Positions 1-9,019 of a DNA stretch of 64,000 bases are shown here, piece by piece; the first letter of the stretch is position 1; every line of letters begins with the position of its first letter. A program made the translations under genes and the position numbers. The notes under the pieces are model-generated. The model had not been told where the DNA came from and ran no database searches. It saw nothing but the letters and a program-made list of their open reading frames with translations. Source of the stretch: an uncultured Collinsella sp. (GTDB lineage Bacteria > Actinomycetota > Coriobacteriia > Coriobacteriales > Coriobacteriaceae); contig CALFDJ010000038.1 in NCBI GenBank assembly GCA_937950325.1, positions 1 through 64,000 on the forward strand. The letters run 5' to 3'.

Positions 1-1
1 T

Positions 2-55
2 TCCGACGCAAGCCGAGCCGACGCGCACGTGTACGAGACTGAGGAGGCGCTGTAG
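2..55 (+). CDS. 3' end of an upstream gene (partial)
   Basis: An open frame enters from the left edge and ends at the TAG at 53-55, giving only 17 C-terminal residues (ending YETEEAL). The next gene starts at the following base, so the two are probably co-transcribed. Nothing about function can be read from so short a tail. Confidence 0.4.
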   Translation, partial: SDASRADAHVYETEEAL

Positions 56-1111
56 GTGGCCCCGCTCGACCTCATATGCATGGGGCTCGTCCTGGCGCTC
101 ATCGCGGCGGTGGGCGTCGGAGGCGCTCGGCGCCATCCTGCTAGGGAGGATTTCTTCAGCAAGGAGGAGTCCAACGCCCTTCGTGGCTTCTGGTGCCTCG
201 TCATCATCCTTGTGCATGTTCCTGTCGCTTATCAGAACCCGATTCAAGACGCGGTGGGCAGCTTCGCCTACATCGGGGTCACCTTCTTCTTCATGACCTC
301 GGCTTATGGGCTTTCGCTCGGCCTTGCGTCGAGAGGGGTCCGGGCGCTGGACGGCTTCTGGATCAGGAGGCTTCCGAAGATTCTCGTCCCGTGTCTGCTC
401 GTCAATGTGCTGAAGCTTGTGGAGAGCTATGCCTTCGGGAGTCCGGATTCGATTCTCACCCTGCTCAGGGTCGATAACTGGGTCGTCTGGCTGCTGCTCT
501 GCTACCTTGCCTTCTGGGCGACCAACAAGTTCCTTCCTGTCGACAAAGCTCGCAAGGACCTCCTTACCGTCGGTTGCGTGGCACTTTTGAGCGTCGTTGG
601 CTATGTCGCTGGGGATTTGAGCCCGATTTACCGTTGGCCGACGGAGATATGGGGGTTTGCGTGGGGCATCTTGCTCTCGCGGAACAAGGATCACCTTTGC
701 GATGCCCTTCGTTGCAGGCCTGTTGCCAGTCTCGCGTTGACAACAGCGGCTTCTGTCCTTATCGGGTTCCTTTATCTCAAGTTCAAGGGCGTGCCTTTCT
801 TCGGCGACTACCTGCTCAAGATTCTGCTCGGCATGGCGCTCGTCATGCTCATGCTGGTCGTTGACTCCCTGCTTTCGCTGGGAAGCAGGTTGAACGCCAT
901 CCTTGGGTCGATCTCTTACGAGGTTTACCTCGTGCACGGGACGGTATTCTCCCTCGTTTCCGAAATTGCAGGGGGGCTCTCGTCGGGGCCATTCATCGCG
1001 TTCTCGGTCGCGGGAACCGTTCTGGTCGCATGGGTTCTTCACGCGATTGGGGGCTTTGCTTTGTCCCTTGTTCGCCTTCCATCTGACGGAGCGCGGCACA
1101 GGGAGGCGTGA
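56..1111 (+). CDS. Acyltransferase family 3 membrane protein
   Basis: A 351-residue integral membrane protein of the acyltransferase 3 (OafA-like) family, which O-acetylates surface polysaccharides. After a short N-terminal segment comes the family signature: NALRGFWCLVIILVHVP holds the RG and the catalytic-type histidine in the first conserved helix, followed by about nine further hydrophobic segments. The start is a GTG directly after the upstream TAG, so translation is probably coupled. It lies at the head of a run of polysaccharide genes, which suggests it decorates the glycan made by this locus. The acyl group and sugar cannot be told from sequence. Confidence 0.8.
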   Translation: MAPLDLICMGLVLALIAAVGVGGARRHPAREDFFSKEESNALRGFWCLVIILVHVPVAYQNPIQDAVGSFAYIGVTFFFMTSAYGLSLGLASRGVRALDGFWIRRLPKILVPCLLVNVLKLVESYAFGSPDSILTLLRVDNWVVWLLLCYLAFWATNKFLPVDKARKDLLTVGCVALLSVVGYVAGDLSPIYRWPTEIWGFAWGILLSRNKDHLCDALRCRPVASLALTTAASVLIGFLYLKFKGVPFFGDYLLKILLGMALVMLMLVVDSLLSLGSRLNAILGSISYEVYLVHGTVFSLVSEIAGGLSSGPFIAFSVAGTVLVAWVLHAIGGFALSLVRLPSDGARHREA

Positions 1112-1186
1112 GCTGTTGTTGGCTTCTATTTGTTTGTATAGCGTCCCATGTGGGGACTCGTTCGCGATTGGTGGTGTTCTTTAGCG

Positions 1187-2209
1187 ATGCCGGTGTTTTC
1201 CGTTGTGATACCCGTATACAACGTCGAGCCGTGGCTCCCACGCTGCGTGGAGAGCGTTCTTGGCCAGGGCTTTAGCGATTTCGAGGTGGTGCTGGTCGAT
1301 GACGGGTCCTCCGATGGCAGTCCCGCGTTGTGTGAGAGCTACGCATCGACGGACGCCCGGGTCAAGGTCGTCCACAAGCCGAACGGCGGTCTCTGTAGCG
1401 CTCGCAATGCCGGTCTCGCCATTGCAGCGGGAGATTACATCGTCCCGGTAGATTCCGATGACTGGATGGTCGAGGACGCCCTCGAGACGCTTTGGTCACG
1501 GGCGATTGAGCCTTACAAACCAGATGCCGTCATCTTCAATGCGACTATGGTCTATCCCGATCGCGAGGAACCTGTGCCCTGCTATGCTGCGAGCGGGTTT
1601 TACGATAGTGCGCGCCTGCGCGGAGAGATTCTGCCGTATATGATTTGGGACAAAAGGCTGCCTTTCTGCCGGGGCATCTTCAACCCGATGGCCTGCAACA
1701 AGGTCTACAGACGTGAGATTCTGCTTAAGCATCACTGCGAGGACGAGCGCATTAGGATGGGCGAGGACAACGCCTACGTCTTCGAGGCGCTTTATCACTC
1801 CACGTCTCTAGTCGTTCTAGAAGACGCTCTCTACTGCTACTTCAAGGGCAACGAGTCCTCGATAAGCACGGCCTACGACCCGACGAGGTTCGAGAACAAC
1901 AGGCTTCTCATCGACTACCTCGTGTCGAGGCTCGGCAGTAAGGAGGAGTGGCTCGACGACCAGCTGAACGCATTTAAGGCATACTGGCTTTTCATGGCTA
2001 TATTCCATGAAGCTAGGGCGAATCGCGGTTTCGTCTCATCCTGCAGACACTTGAAGGAGGGCATTGAGAAGACGAACGCCACGGGAGGCATAGATATAGA
2101 GAAGTTGCCGAGGTCTGCTCGGGCGTTCCTCACGTTGATCCGCAGCCGGTGCTACCCCGCTATCCTTGCCGCTGCCAAGGTGGGCTCCGCCCTTAAGGAC
2201 CGGCGGTGA
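1187..2209 (+). CDS. Family 2 glycosyltransferase
   Basis: A 340-residue GT2 (GT-A fold) enzyme that transfers a sugar from an activated donor to a lipid-linked glycan on the inner face of the membrane. The N-terminus carries FSVVIPVYNVEPWL, then VVLVDDGSSDGS, then GGLCSARNAGL and the metal-binding DSDD motif; a later GED matches the usual acidic site. I chose ATG 1187 rather than 1148 because the GT2 beta-strand starts two or three residues after it. Its stop overlaps the start of the next glycosyltransferase (GTGA), which points to one operon. Confidence 0.85.
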   Translation: MPVFSVVIPVYNVEPWLPRCVESVLGQGFSDFEVVLVDDGSSDGSPALCESYASTDARVKVVHKPNGGLCSARNAGLAIAAGDYIVPVDSDDWMVEDALETLWSRAIEPYKPDAVIFNATMVYPDREEPVPCYAASGFYDSARLRGEILPYMIWDKRLPFCRGIFNPMACNKVYRREILLKHHCEDERIRMGEDNAYVFEALYHSTSLVVLEDALYCYFKGNESSISTAYDPTRFENNRLLIDYLVSRLGSKEEWLDDQLNAFKAYWLFMAIFHEARANRGFVSSCRHLKEGIEKTNATGGIDIEKLPRSARAFLTLIRSRCYPAILAAAKVGSALKDRR

Positions 2210-3162
2210 GCTGCATGGAGCTCAGTATCGTTATACCTGCCTACAATGCGGCAGTCTCCCTCCCTAGGGCACTCGACTCGCTCGTGGACGTACGCTTCCT
2301 TGGGCGCTACGAGATATTAGTCGTCGACGATGGCTCGACGGACAACACTGCGGAGGTTTGCGACAACTGGTGCCGCCTGCACCCGGGCATTGCATGTTGC
2401 ATTCGTCAGGGCAACGGGGGCGTGAGCTCTGCCAGGAATCTCGGCATTGCTGCCGCGAACGGCGACTACATCGCTTTCGTTGACGCCGACGACTATGCTG
2501 CGCCAGGCTATCTCGGCATGGCGTTCGACGCTAAGCGGGGCGGCGAGGACTACATCACGTTTGATTACGTTCGAGAGAGCGATGGCTCTCAGAGGGTCGT
2601 GAAACCGCAGCTCTCTCCCTCGGATATCGGGCGTGCGAGAGCTCTCGCCCTAACGTGCACGGCGAATTCCCCTTGGTCAAGGCTTTACAAGAAAGCCTTG
2701 AGCAAGGGAGTTCTGTTTCCCCTTGGTCAAGGTCTCGGGGAGGACCTTTGCTTCAACCTTGCCTTCCTCGAGAAGGCTCGTACGGCTGCATATTCTCCCC
2801 AAACCGCCTACGTGTATGTGGCCAACGAGGGCAGCAGGACGGAGCGGCCCCCCAGCGCATCCGATGCCGAGGATTATGGGAAGATGTACGCGGCCCTGAT
2901 GGGCTTTTGCGATGCGTGCGGTCTCGGCGAGGCTGAGAGGAATGAAGCGCGCCTTTCGATGGCTCGGATTTTGGCGAACTACGCCGGGCGGCTCAAGAGG
3001 CACGGGGTGCTTTCGACCGAGATTTCGGCTGTGCTCGAATCAATCGAAGGCCTCGACAGCATACGGGGGGCTGTGGCGCGAGATTGTAAGGATAGAGCCA
3101 GGCTGGCGATGCTTCGCAGGGGCGCATACTCGCTTGCCGCGCTGTTTTTAAGGGGGTGCTAA
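2206..3162 (+). CDS. Family 2 glycosyltransferase
   Basis: A 318-residue GT2 enzyme: LSIVIPAYNAAVSLPRALDS, ILVVDDGSTDNT, GGVSSARNLGI and DADD near the N-terminus, then NSPWSRLYKK and GED further on, the acceptor-side motifs common in capsule glycosyltransferases. The GTG at 2206 overlaps the previous stop; ATG 2215 is an alternative start. The C-terminus (SLAALFLRGC) closely resembles the orphan glycosyltransferase tail at 3921-4067, which shows that a second GT-polymerase cassette once lay downstream. A 16-base direct repeat (2667-2682 and 2717-2732) lies within the gene. Confidence 0.85.
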   Translation: MSCMELSIVIPAYNAAVSLPRALDSLVDVRFLGRYEILVVDDGSTDNTAEVCDNWCRLHPGIACCIRQGNGGVSSARNLGIAAANGDYIAFVDADDYAAPGYLGMAFDAKRGGEDYITFDYVRESDGSQRVVKPQLSPSDIGRARALALTCTANSPWSRLYKKALSKGVLFPLGQGLGEDLCFNLAFLEKARTAAYSPQTAYVYVANEGSRTERPPSASDAEDYGKMYAALMGFCDACGLGEAERNEARLSMARILANYAGRLKRHGVLSTEISAVLESIEGLDSIRGAVARDCKDRARLAMLRRGAYSLAALFLRGC

Positions 3163-3966
3163 ATGGTCATTGCGGCTAGCGATGAGCAACGCCTCGCAGC
3201 GCGGGGAGTCTCTGGATATGGCGGAGTACGGCGGGATCGCGTGCGCGGGGGCTACGTGAGCCTTGCGTCTGCCAGGCTGTCCGTGGTCTGTTTTTCCGTC
3301 CTGTGGCCCATAGTGCTCTTGTCTAGGGGGCTTGTTCTCAGCACGTTAATAGAATCATCGGCAGCGACCATTCTGGTCCAGCTTGCCTACATCGGGCTTC
3401 TCGGCGCTGTTCTTGCCATCGATTTGATCTTGGGAAGGGTAAGATGCTTAGGAGACGGGTTTGCCTGCTTCGCGCTAATGGCTTTACATACCGTGCTCTT
3501 CTGCCTCGTGCTGACCAACCCAATGATGCCTTCCGAGTACTCCTTGACTCAGTCGGCCCTTCTATTCGTCTTGGTGATAGGTCTCACCGCCTATTTCATC
3601 AGGACCAGAGAAATATTCGACCTCTTTGTCCGGCTCTCGTTTTACACAATCGGCGGATTGCTGGCGTTTTGCCTCTTGACGCACCTTGGGGATTTGAACC
3701 TGTGTGGTGTTATGAACATTATGAGCTCGTCGGACAGGATGCGCTCTGTGTTCGGGTTCGGCCAACCCAACTCGCTGGGCGGAGCCTGCTTTGGTTGCCT
3801 CGTCTTGTACTCTCTGCTGCCGAGACGCCGCGCGCAGCTCGCGCGATGGGCTTCTTTCGTAATCGCGGCGATCGCCCTTGCGATGCTGCTCTGTCAGTGC
3901 GAGAGGGCAATTCATTCAAAGTGGTTGATTCTTGGATTGAGAAAGCCGGGGTTCAAGAATTATTAA
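3163..3966 (+). pseudogene. Truncated Wzy-like O-antigen polymerase/ligase
   Basis: This frame encodes 267 residues and matches the first ~60% of the polymerase at 4067-5305 segment by segment: FVLTNPMMP versus YVFTNPRMP, THLGDLNLCG versus THFGDVNLSG, VFGFGQPNSLGG versus VFGFGHPNTLGG, and LAMLLCQCER versus LLMLLCSASR. The match stops there at about 3905. The rest is a short unrelated tail to the TAA at 3966. The C-terminal half with the large periplasmic loop and last helices is missing, so the protein is very probably inactive. ATG 3163 follows the upstream stop with no gap. Confidence 0.75.
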
Positions 3967-4067
3967 CTGATTTCAGGCCGTGCTCAATAAAAGATTTACT
4001 TCGCTATTTGATTTTACGTTTTAGATGGTACGCACTTGCAAGGTTGTTTTTAAGGGGGGGGGAATAG
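3921..4067 (+). pseudogene. 3' remnant of a GT2 glycosyltransferase
   Basis: Between the polymerase break at about 3905 and the next gene, a different reading frame runs about 48 codons to the TAG at 4065-4067 and ends YALARLFLRGGE. This resembles the C-terminus of the intact glycosyltransferase at 2206-3162 (YSLAALFLRGC) and has the same position directly before a polymerase gene. It is best read as the tail of a lost glycosyltransferase. A run of nine Gs (4054-4062) lies within its last codons and serves as ribosome binding site for the next gene. Confidence 0.6.
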
Positions 4068-5305
4068 TGGGTTACGGACGGGCCATTTCATCAAAAAAAA
4101 TCGATACATTGGTGTTCTATTTATTATTTGCGGCCGTATATACAACTAGAGTGCTTGTTATTGCTCAGGTTATTGATTCATCTGCTTTAACTATTTTGAT
4201 TCAGGCTGTTTACCTTGCATTTGTCGGAACACTCTGGCTCTTGGAACTAAATAAAGGGATATATAGACCTACTGCTTTTTCTGGCTTTTTTGTATTGCTT
4301 GCATCACACATTGTGCTGTTTTGTTATGTCTTTACCAATCCAAGAATGCCTGGGAGTTTAGGTATAGGCCAAGCTATGGTCCTCTTCTTTCTTGTGGTTG
4401 TTTTTACTGCCTGGTATGTCAGGGATAGAAATATCCAACGGGGTTTCTGCGCTCTTTGCTTTCATTTATTAGGCATTATTTTGACTGTCCAGCTGTTTAC
4501 ACATTTTGGTGACGTTAATTTAAGTGGACTGTCATCTCTTTTTAGTGCCGACCAACGAGTTCGTACGGTATTTGGGTTTGGCCATCCAAATACACTCGGA
4601 GGAATGTGTGTCGCTTTATTCATGATGTTTATATTTATGAATGTGTGCGAGGAACGACGCGGCCAAGGTTGGTTCATCATTTCCATAGATTTTGGATTAT
4701 TGGCTGTGGCCCTGCTGATGTTGCTCTGCAGCGCTTCCCGTAGTTCATTAATTGGCTTAGCTCTGCTTATTGCGTTCTATTGTTCAGGACGCCTTAAAAC
4801 CGGTGGCAAGTATTCTAGGCTCGCCTACCGTGTTTCACGGTTGGTGCTTTTGATGGCTATTGCGTACGCTATTTCGAGCGTTCTTGGCTCGATGTCACTT
4901 GATAGTGCCATTGTTCAATCGAATCGATTAACTTTGTTGGACCATGCGTTGCCTGAGTTATTTAGAAGTGGTCGTTTAATGGTTGGACTTGGCTATGTCT
5001 CCAACAGCTCCTATGGAATGGGTCTTACTCCTTATAACACGTTATGGTTGGATAATAGCTACGTTTATTATCTAGTTGCCACAGGCGTTATTGGGTTCGT
5101 ATTGATATTGGGATCCGTGTTTTGCCTGTCTTATGGTTGCCTTAAATCAGTCGAGGGGTCGAATCTTCAGGCTTGCGTCCAAGCTTCTCTGATTTCTTAT
5201 CTATTTATGGCCTTTTTTGAAGTCGTATTACTTGTTGGTAACCCATTGAATTATTTCCTTCTTCCTTTTCTGCTGTCTCTTATTTGCACCAATTCAGATA
5301 AATGA
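4067..5305 (+). CDS. Wzy-like O-antigen polymerase/ligase
   Basis: A 412-residue polytopic membrane protein with about ten to twelve hydrophobic segments, typical of Wzy polymerases that join repeat units on the outer face of the membrane. Conserved-looking segments are FGFGHPNTLGG and SASRSSLIG in the cytoplasmic half and GLGYVSNSSYGMG in the large outside loop. I place the start at GTG 4067, which overlaps the upstream TAG by one base and follows the G-rich Shine-Dalgarno; an earlier in-frame ATG at 4025 would overlap the glycosyltransferase remnant. Base composition falls sharply here, as in the two following genes, which suggests separate acquisition. Confidence 0.75.
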   Translation: MGYGRAISSKKIDTLVFYLLFAAVYTTRVLVIAQVIDSSALTILIQAVYLAFVGTLWLLELNKGIYRPTAFSGFFVLLASHIVLFCYVFTNPRMPGSLGIGQAMVLFFLVVVFTAWYVRDRNIQRGFCALCFHLLGIILTVQLFTHFGDVNLSGLSSLFSADQRVRTVFGFGHPNTLGGMCVALFMMFIFMNVCEERRGQGWFIISIDFGLLAVALLMLLCSASRSSLIGLALLIAFYCSGRLKTGGKYSRLAYRVSRLVLLMAIAYAISSVLGSMSLDSAIVQSNRLTLLDHALPELFRSGRLMVGLGYVSNSSYGMGLTPYNTLWLDNSYVYYLVATGVIGFVLILGSVFCLSYGCLKSVEGSNLQACVQASLISYLFMAFFEVVLLVGNPLNYFLLPFLLSLICTNSDK

Positions 5306-5360
5306 CTATTTTTCTCTAATTTATTTAGATTAGTTTCTCCCAGTTGTAAGGAGCTATTTC

Positions 5361-6524
5361 TTGATTGAAGTCAAAGCGTTAATTAAAAAAATAATTAATT
5401 GTTTGCTATCCGGACCTCTATATCAAATAATCCGTTCCTTTGCATTGTCAAATGAGGTGCCATACAACGGTGATCGCGCATTGCTGGATTCGGCTTCACC
5501 ACGGCCTAGGCATATGCTTCAGCCGGTCTTTATGAACGATGAGGTTTCGTTTGATATTTCAGTTATTATTCCTGTCTATAACGTTGAAAAGTATCTAAAG
5601 GATTGCTTAGATTCGGTTGTATCCCAAAGCGTCGACGGGACTTATGAGGTCATCATCGTTAATGATGGTTCTACTGATAATTCTGGGGCCATCGCTCATT
5701 TATATGACCGAGTTTCGAATGTACGAGTCGTTAATCAAGCTAATGCGGGGCTATCCGCTGCGCGCAACGCCGGTCTCCGGATATCCAAGGGCAAATATAT
5801 TATGTTCCTCGATTCTGACGATACGATTGCCCCGGGCTATCTATGCGCTATGAAAAGTCGACTAGATCGAACTTCTGCTGATTATGTTACCTCAACATTT
5901 AGATACATGTCTGATGGCGGCATGTTGGGTGAACAGGAGAAGGATAGGGCATCTTGGATGGCTCCCTGGGGACGACTTTATCGTCGTTGCATTTGGGATG
6001 GTCTTTGTTTTCCGGTTGGAGCTTGGTATGAAGACCTTGTGCAACCAATCTGTATTGAGCCGAAGTATAAGGAGCTAAAATGCTACGACTTGGACGGATA
6101 TAATTACCGTATTCGGCCTGGCTCCATCATGCAGTCTACTCCCACAAGCGTTAAAGGCCTTGATTCTTTTTGGGTGCTTGATGAGTTGATTGGCTGGCGT
6201 TCTGAACTCGATATTGCATATTCTGAAGTTGACTATGATCACCTTCTTCCATTATTCGGCCCTCTTTTGCTGGGTAGGACTGTAGCCCTCGACAATGAGC
6301 AGAGGCGTGCTTTGTTCGAATGCTGCTGTTCGACTTTTTGCTCAATTGAAGAGTTTAGATCCATGAAGACACGGCTGCCGGATTGTTGGGGCGATATTGA
6401 GCTTGCGCTTCGCACCTCGAACTACCGTTTGTATCTATTGGCTGCTACCGCTCTTGCCTCTGGCGGTAATGTTGGGCTTGCTTTTTCAGATGCCCTTCAC
6501 TTTTATCTGAACAGGACTAAATAG
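5361..6524 (+). CDS. Family 2 glycosyltransferase with N-terminal extension
   Basis: A 387-residue GT2 protein. The catalytic domain begins near residue 67 (ISVIIPVYNVEKYLKDCL), followed by VIIVNDGSTDNS, GLSAARNAGL, DSDD, then APWGRLYRR and YEDL. The first ~65 residues form an extra amphipathic/hydrophobic stretch that could sit on the membrane. The start is a TTG with a good AAGGAG six bases upstream (5348-5353); no ATG with a comparable site exists before the catalytic domain. AT-rich like the polymerase before it. Confidence 0.8.
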   Translation: MIEVKALIKKIINCLLSGPLYQIIRSFALSNEVPYNGDRALLDSASPRPRHMLQPVFMNDEVSFDISVIIPVYNVEKYLKDCLDSVVSQSVDGTYEVIIVNDGSTDNSGAIAHLYDRVSNVRVVNQANAGLSAARNAGLRISKGKYIMFLDSDDTIAPGYLCAMKSRLDRTSADYVTSTFRYMSDGGMLGEQEKDRASWMAPWGRLYRRCIWDGLCFPVGAWYEDLVQPICIEPKYKELKCYDLDGYNYRIRPGSIMQSTPTSVKGLDSFWVLDELIGWRSELDIAYSEVDYDHLLPLFGPLLLGRTVALDNEQRRALFECCCSTFCSIEEFRSMKTRLPDCWGDIELALRTSNYRLYLLAATALASGGNVGLAFSDALHFYLNRTK

Positions 6525-6527
6525 AGA

Positions 6528-7604
6528 ATGTTAATTGGAACCATCACTTTTCACGGAGCGCTTAATTTTGGCTCTGCGCTGCAGGCTTATGCACTTCAGA
6601 GTGTTTTGACTCTCATGGGGCATGAGGTGAGGATCATTGATTATCGAGCTCGAGATTACGAGCAGTATCGTTTGCTGCAGCTGCGTCATCCTAAAACTAC
6701 ATTGAGAGTTCTATGCCGGTTGAGTCGCTTCTCTTCTAGAAAAGCTTCATTTAAACGATTTGCAAATAGTTTTTACAACTTGACTTCTGAATCCGTGTCT
6801 TGGAAAAACGAAACTTCTTTATCTGAAATGGTTGATAAGTTTGATTGCTTTATCTGTGGCAGTGATCAGATTTGGAATCTCGATTGTACTGTCGGAGTGG
6901 TCGAGCCATATTTTCTATCTTTTGCGGGAAACAAGCGTCGCGTAGCCTATGCGCCCAGTTTGGCCCATACGTCCTTTAAGCCGGAGAACTTTGATAAGGA
7001 GCTTGTTGCCAGACTTCTTTCTAAATTCGATTATCTGTCCGTCCGTGAAGAGGAGACGATTCCGCTCTTTCAGCCGCTTGTCGATAAACCCATTGATGTA
7101 GTTCTTGACCCTACGCTTCTTCTGAATGCTGCTGATTACGCTGGGATGACGTCGAAGATGCTTCTTCAAGGCGAGTATATCTTCATGTATTTGCTGCGTG
7201 AGTGTCCTGAGCTCATCGAGAGCACCGCAGCGACGGCAGAGACGACAGGCATGAAGGTCGCTTATATTTCTGAGAAAGATCTGGACATCCCAAATTCAGT
7301 TAACCTATTTGGCATTGGTCCTGAGGAGTTCGTCTCGCTTATTGCGCACGCAAGCCTTATTCTTACCAACTCCTTTCATGCAACCGTATTCTCAGTTCTC
7401 TTTCATAGGCCCTTCCGCGTATATGCGACAGATAAGTCTGGTGCGCGTATGCGCGACTTGCTGAGTAATATCGGGCTGTCTGACCGTTGCGTCGATGTTA
7501 TGTGCGCCGACGATATTGCCCCTTGTGACTGGAGTGACGTGGACTCTCGCCTGGATTCTCTGAGGGAGCATTCCTGGGCTTATCTTAGAAAGGCGCTTTC
7601 GTAA
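6528..7604 (+). CDS. Polysaccharide pyruvyl transferase family protein
   Basis: A 358-residue member of the polysaccharide pyruvyl transferase family (CsaB/WcaK type), which moves pyruvate from phosphoenolpyruvate onto a sugar to form a ketal. The N-terminus IGTITFHGALNFGSALQAYAL, the central CGSDQIWNLD and the later LTNSFHATVFS match the family pattern in order and spacing. It starts three bases after the previous stop and overlaps the flippase start by one base (ATGG/TAA region at 7604). The FrhB-like gene two places on is often found next to this family in capsule loci. Confidence 0.8.
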   Translation: MLIGTITFHGALNFGSALQAYALQSVLTLMGHEVRIIDYRARDYEQYRLLQLRHPKTTLRVLCRLSRFSSRKASFKRFANSFYNLTSESVSWKNETSLSEMVDKFDCFICGSDQIWNLDCTVGVVEPYFLSFAGNKRRVAYAPSLAHTSFKPENFDKELVARLLSKFDYLSVREEETIPLFQPLVDKPIDVVLDPTLLLNAADYAGMTSKMLLQGEYIFMYLLRECPELIESTAATAETTGMKVAYISEKDLDIPNSVNLFGIGPEEFVSLIAHASLILTNSFHATVFSVLFHRPFRVYATDKSGARMRDLLSNIGLSDRCVDVMCADDIAPCDWSDVDSRLDSLREHSWAYLRKALS

Positions 7605-9007
7605 TGGGGGAGACGCGTCGACTTATTAAGAACACTGGCATTATTGCGGTGGGCGGAATGGCAACCAAGCTTGTTTCGTTTCTTCTGCTGCCGCTCTATA
7701 CTTCAGTTCTTTCCACTGGCGACTATGGTACCGTCGACTATATCAACACTATCGCCCTGTTTTGCGTTCCCGCCGTTTCTCTGCTTATGGACGAAGCCCT
7801 CTTCCGGTTCCTCATCGACTGTCGCACCGATGGGGATCGGTCTAAGGCCGTGACCGCGTCTTGCGCTGTTCTTCTTGCTGGCTGCGCGTGCTTTGCGGTC
7901 TTGGCGATTCTGGCCTGGTTGCTATTTAGGCCAGAAAATCTTGGCTGGGTCGTGGGGCTTGTTATTGCTGGTGCGCTTCTGCAGATGGCTTCGGCGGTCC
8001 TACGTGGTTTCGGTGATACCGTGGGATATTCCGTCATGAACTTCACTGCGAGCGCTCTTACCATCGTGTTAAACGTTCTGTTTATCGCCGTGTTGCGCTG
8101 GGGCGTGGTGGGCATGCTTTCTGCCACGGTCATTGCGCAGGGCGGTGTTGCCCTCACGTTCATGGTCATGCGGAAGCTCTGGCGCTATATCGATCCGTCG
8201 GCTTTCTCCATTTCCTATGCTCGAGACCTCCTGCGGTATTCCTTTCCGCTCATTCCCAACAAGGTTTCCTGGACTATTAATAACCTGCTGGACAGGCTCA
8301 TTATCATGAACACGCTCGGGGCTTCCGCTGCCGGCGTGTACGCCGTTTCTTACAAGTTCCCCGGTGTCATGGACCAGGTGTATGGCTTCTTCTACCAGTC
8401 CTGGAAGGAGAGCTCGGCGCGCGCCCTCAACTCCGATGAGGACGAGTCGGCTTTCTATAACTCTGTGTATCGTGCGCTCAGGCGTTTCATGATGAGCGTC
8501 GTTCTGCTTATGTCTGCGCTTATGCCCCTCGTGTACGGCGTCCTGATTAAGGGTTCATTCGGTGAGGGCCTGCTGTATGTGCCGATATTGCTCCTGGCGA
8601 CGTACTTCAGCAACATTTCTGGCTTTTACGGTGGCATCTTTACCGCACATAAGGAGACCGGAATTATGGGTACCACCACTGCTGTGTCTGCGGTCCTTTG
8701 CGCCGTTCTGTGTGTCGTGCTGATTCCGCACTTCGGCCTTTATGGTGCATCCGTTGCAACGCTCTTGGCGATGATCGTGGTGAACGAGTACCGCAGGATT
8801 AAAGTCGCAAAGTTTACGAAGCTTGTCGAAGACCGGGTTGAGCAGGTTTTGACTTTGGTTTCAATTGTAGGCGTATTCGCTTTTTATTATCTGTCTGCCT
8901 ACGGTGCGGGCATCTGGAGTGCTATCGCCTGCCTGGCAATTGCTCTGGCTTTTTCCGTTTATATGAATGCCGATATTCTGCGTAAGCTTGTTTCAGCTCG
9001 CAAATAG
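7604..9007 (+). CDS. Wzx-like polysaccharide flippase
   Basis: A 467-residue protein with about twelve to fourteen hydrophobic segments and the start typical of the MOP/Wzx superfamily: RLIKNTGIIAVGGMATKLVSFLLLPLYTSVLSTGDYG. It should flip the undecaprenyl-linked repeat unit across the membrane for the Wzy polymerase. LIPNKVSWTINNLLDRLII in the middle is the usual charged-helix region of the family. Its GC content rises back towards that of the core genome. Confidence 0.85.
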   Translation: MGETRRLIKNTGIIAVGGMATKLVSFLLLPLYTSVLSTGDYGTVDYINTIALFCVPAVSLLMDEALFRFLIDCRTDGDRSKAVTASCAVLLAGCACFAVLAILAWLLFRPENLGWVVGLVIAGALLQMASAVLRGFGDTVGYSVMNFTASALTIVLNVLFIAVLRWGVVGMLSATVIAQGGVALTFMVMRKLWRYIDPSAFSISYARDLLRYSFPLIPNKVSWTINNLLDRLIIMNTLGASAAGVYAVSYKFPGVMDQVYGFFYQSWKESSARALNSDEDESAFYNSVYRALRRFMMSVVLLMSALMPLVYGVLIKGSFGEGLLYVPILLLATYFSNISGFYGGIFTAHKETGIMGTTTAVSAVLCAVLCVVLIPHFGLYGASVATLLAMIVVNEYRRIKVAKFTKLVEDRVEQVLTLVSIVGVFAFYYLSAYGAGIWSAIACLAIALAFSVYMNADILRKLVSARK

Positions 9008-9019
9008 GGGGATAACTGC

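Noticed and set aside
2667..2732. 16-base direct repeat inside a glycosyltransferase gene as a recombination site
   Set aside because: The two copies are read in different frames within an intact, conserved coding region; they look like coincidence or a small slippage event.
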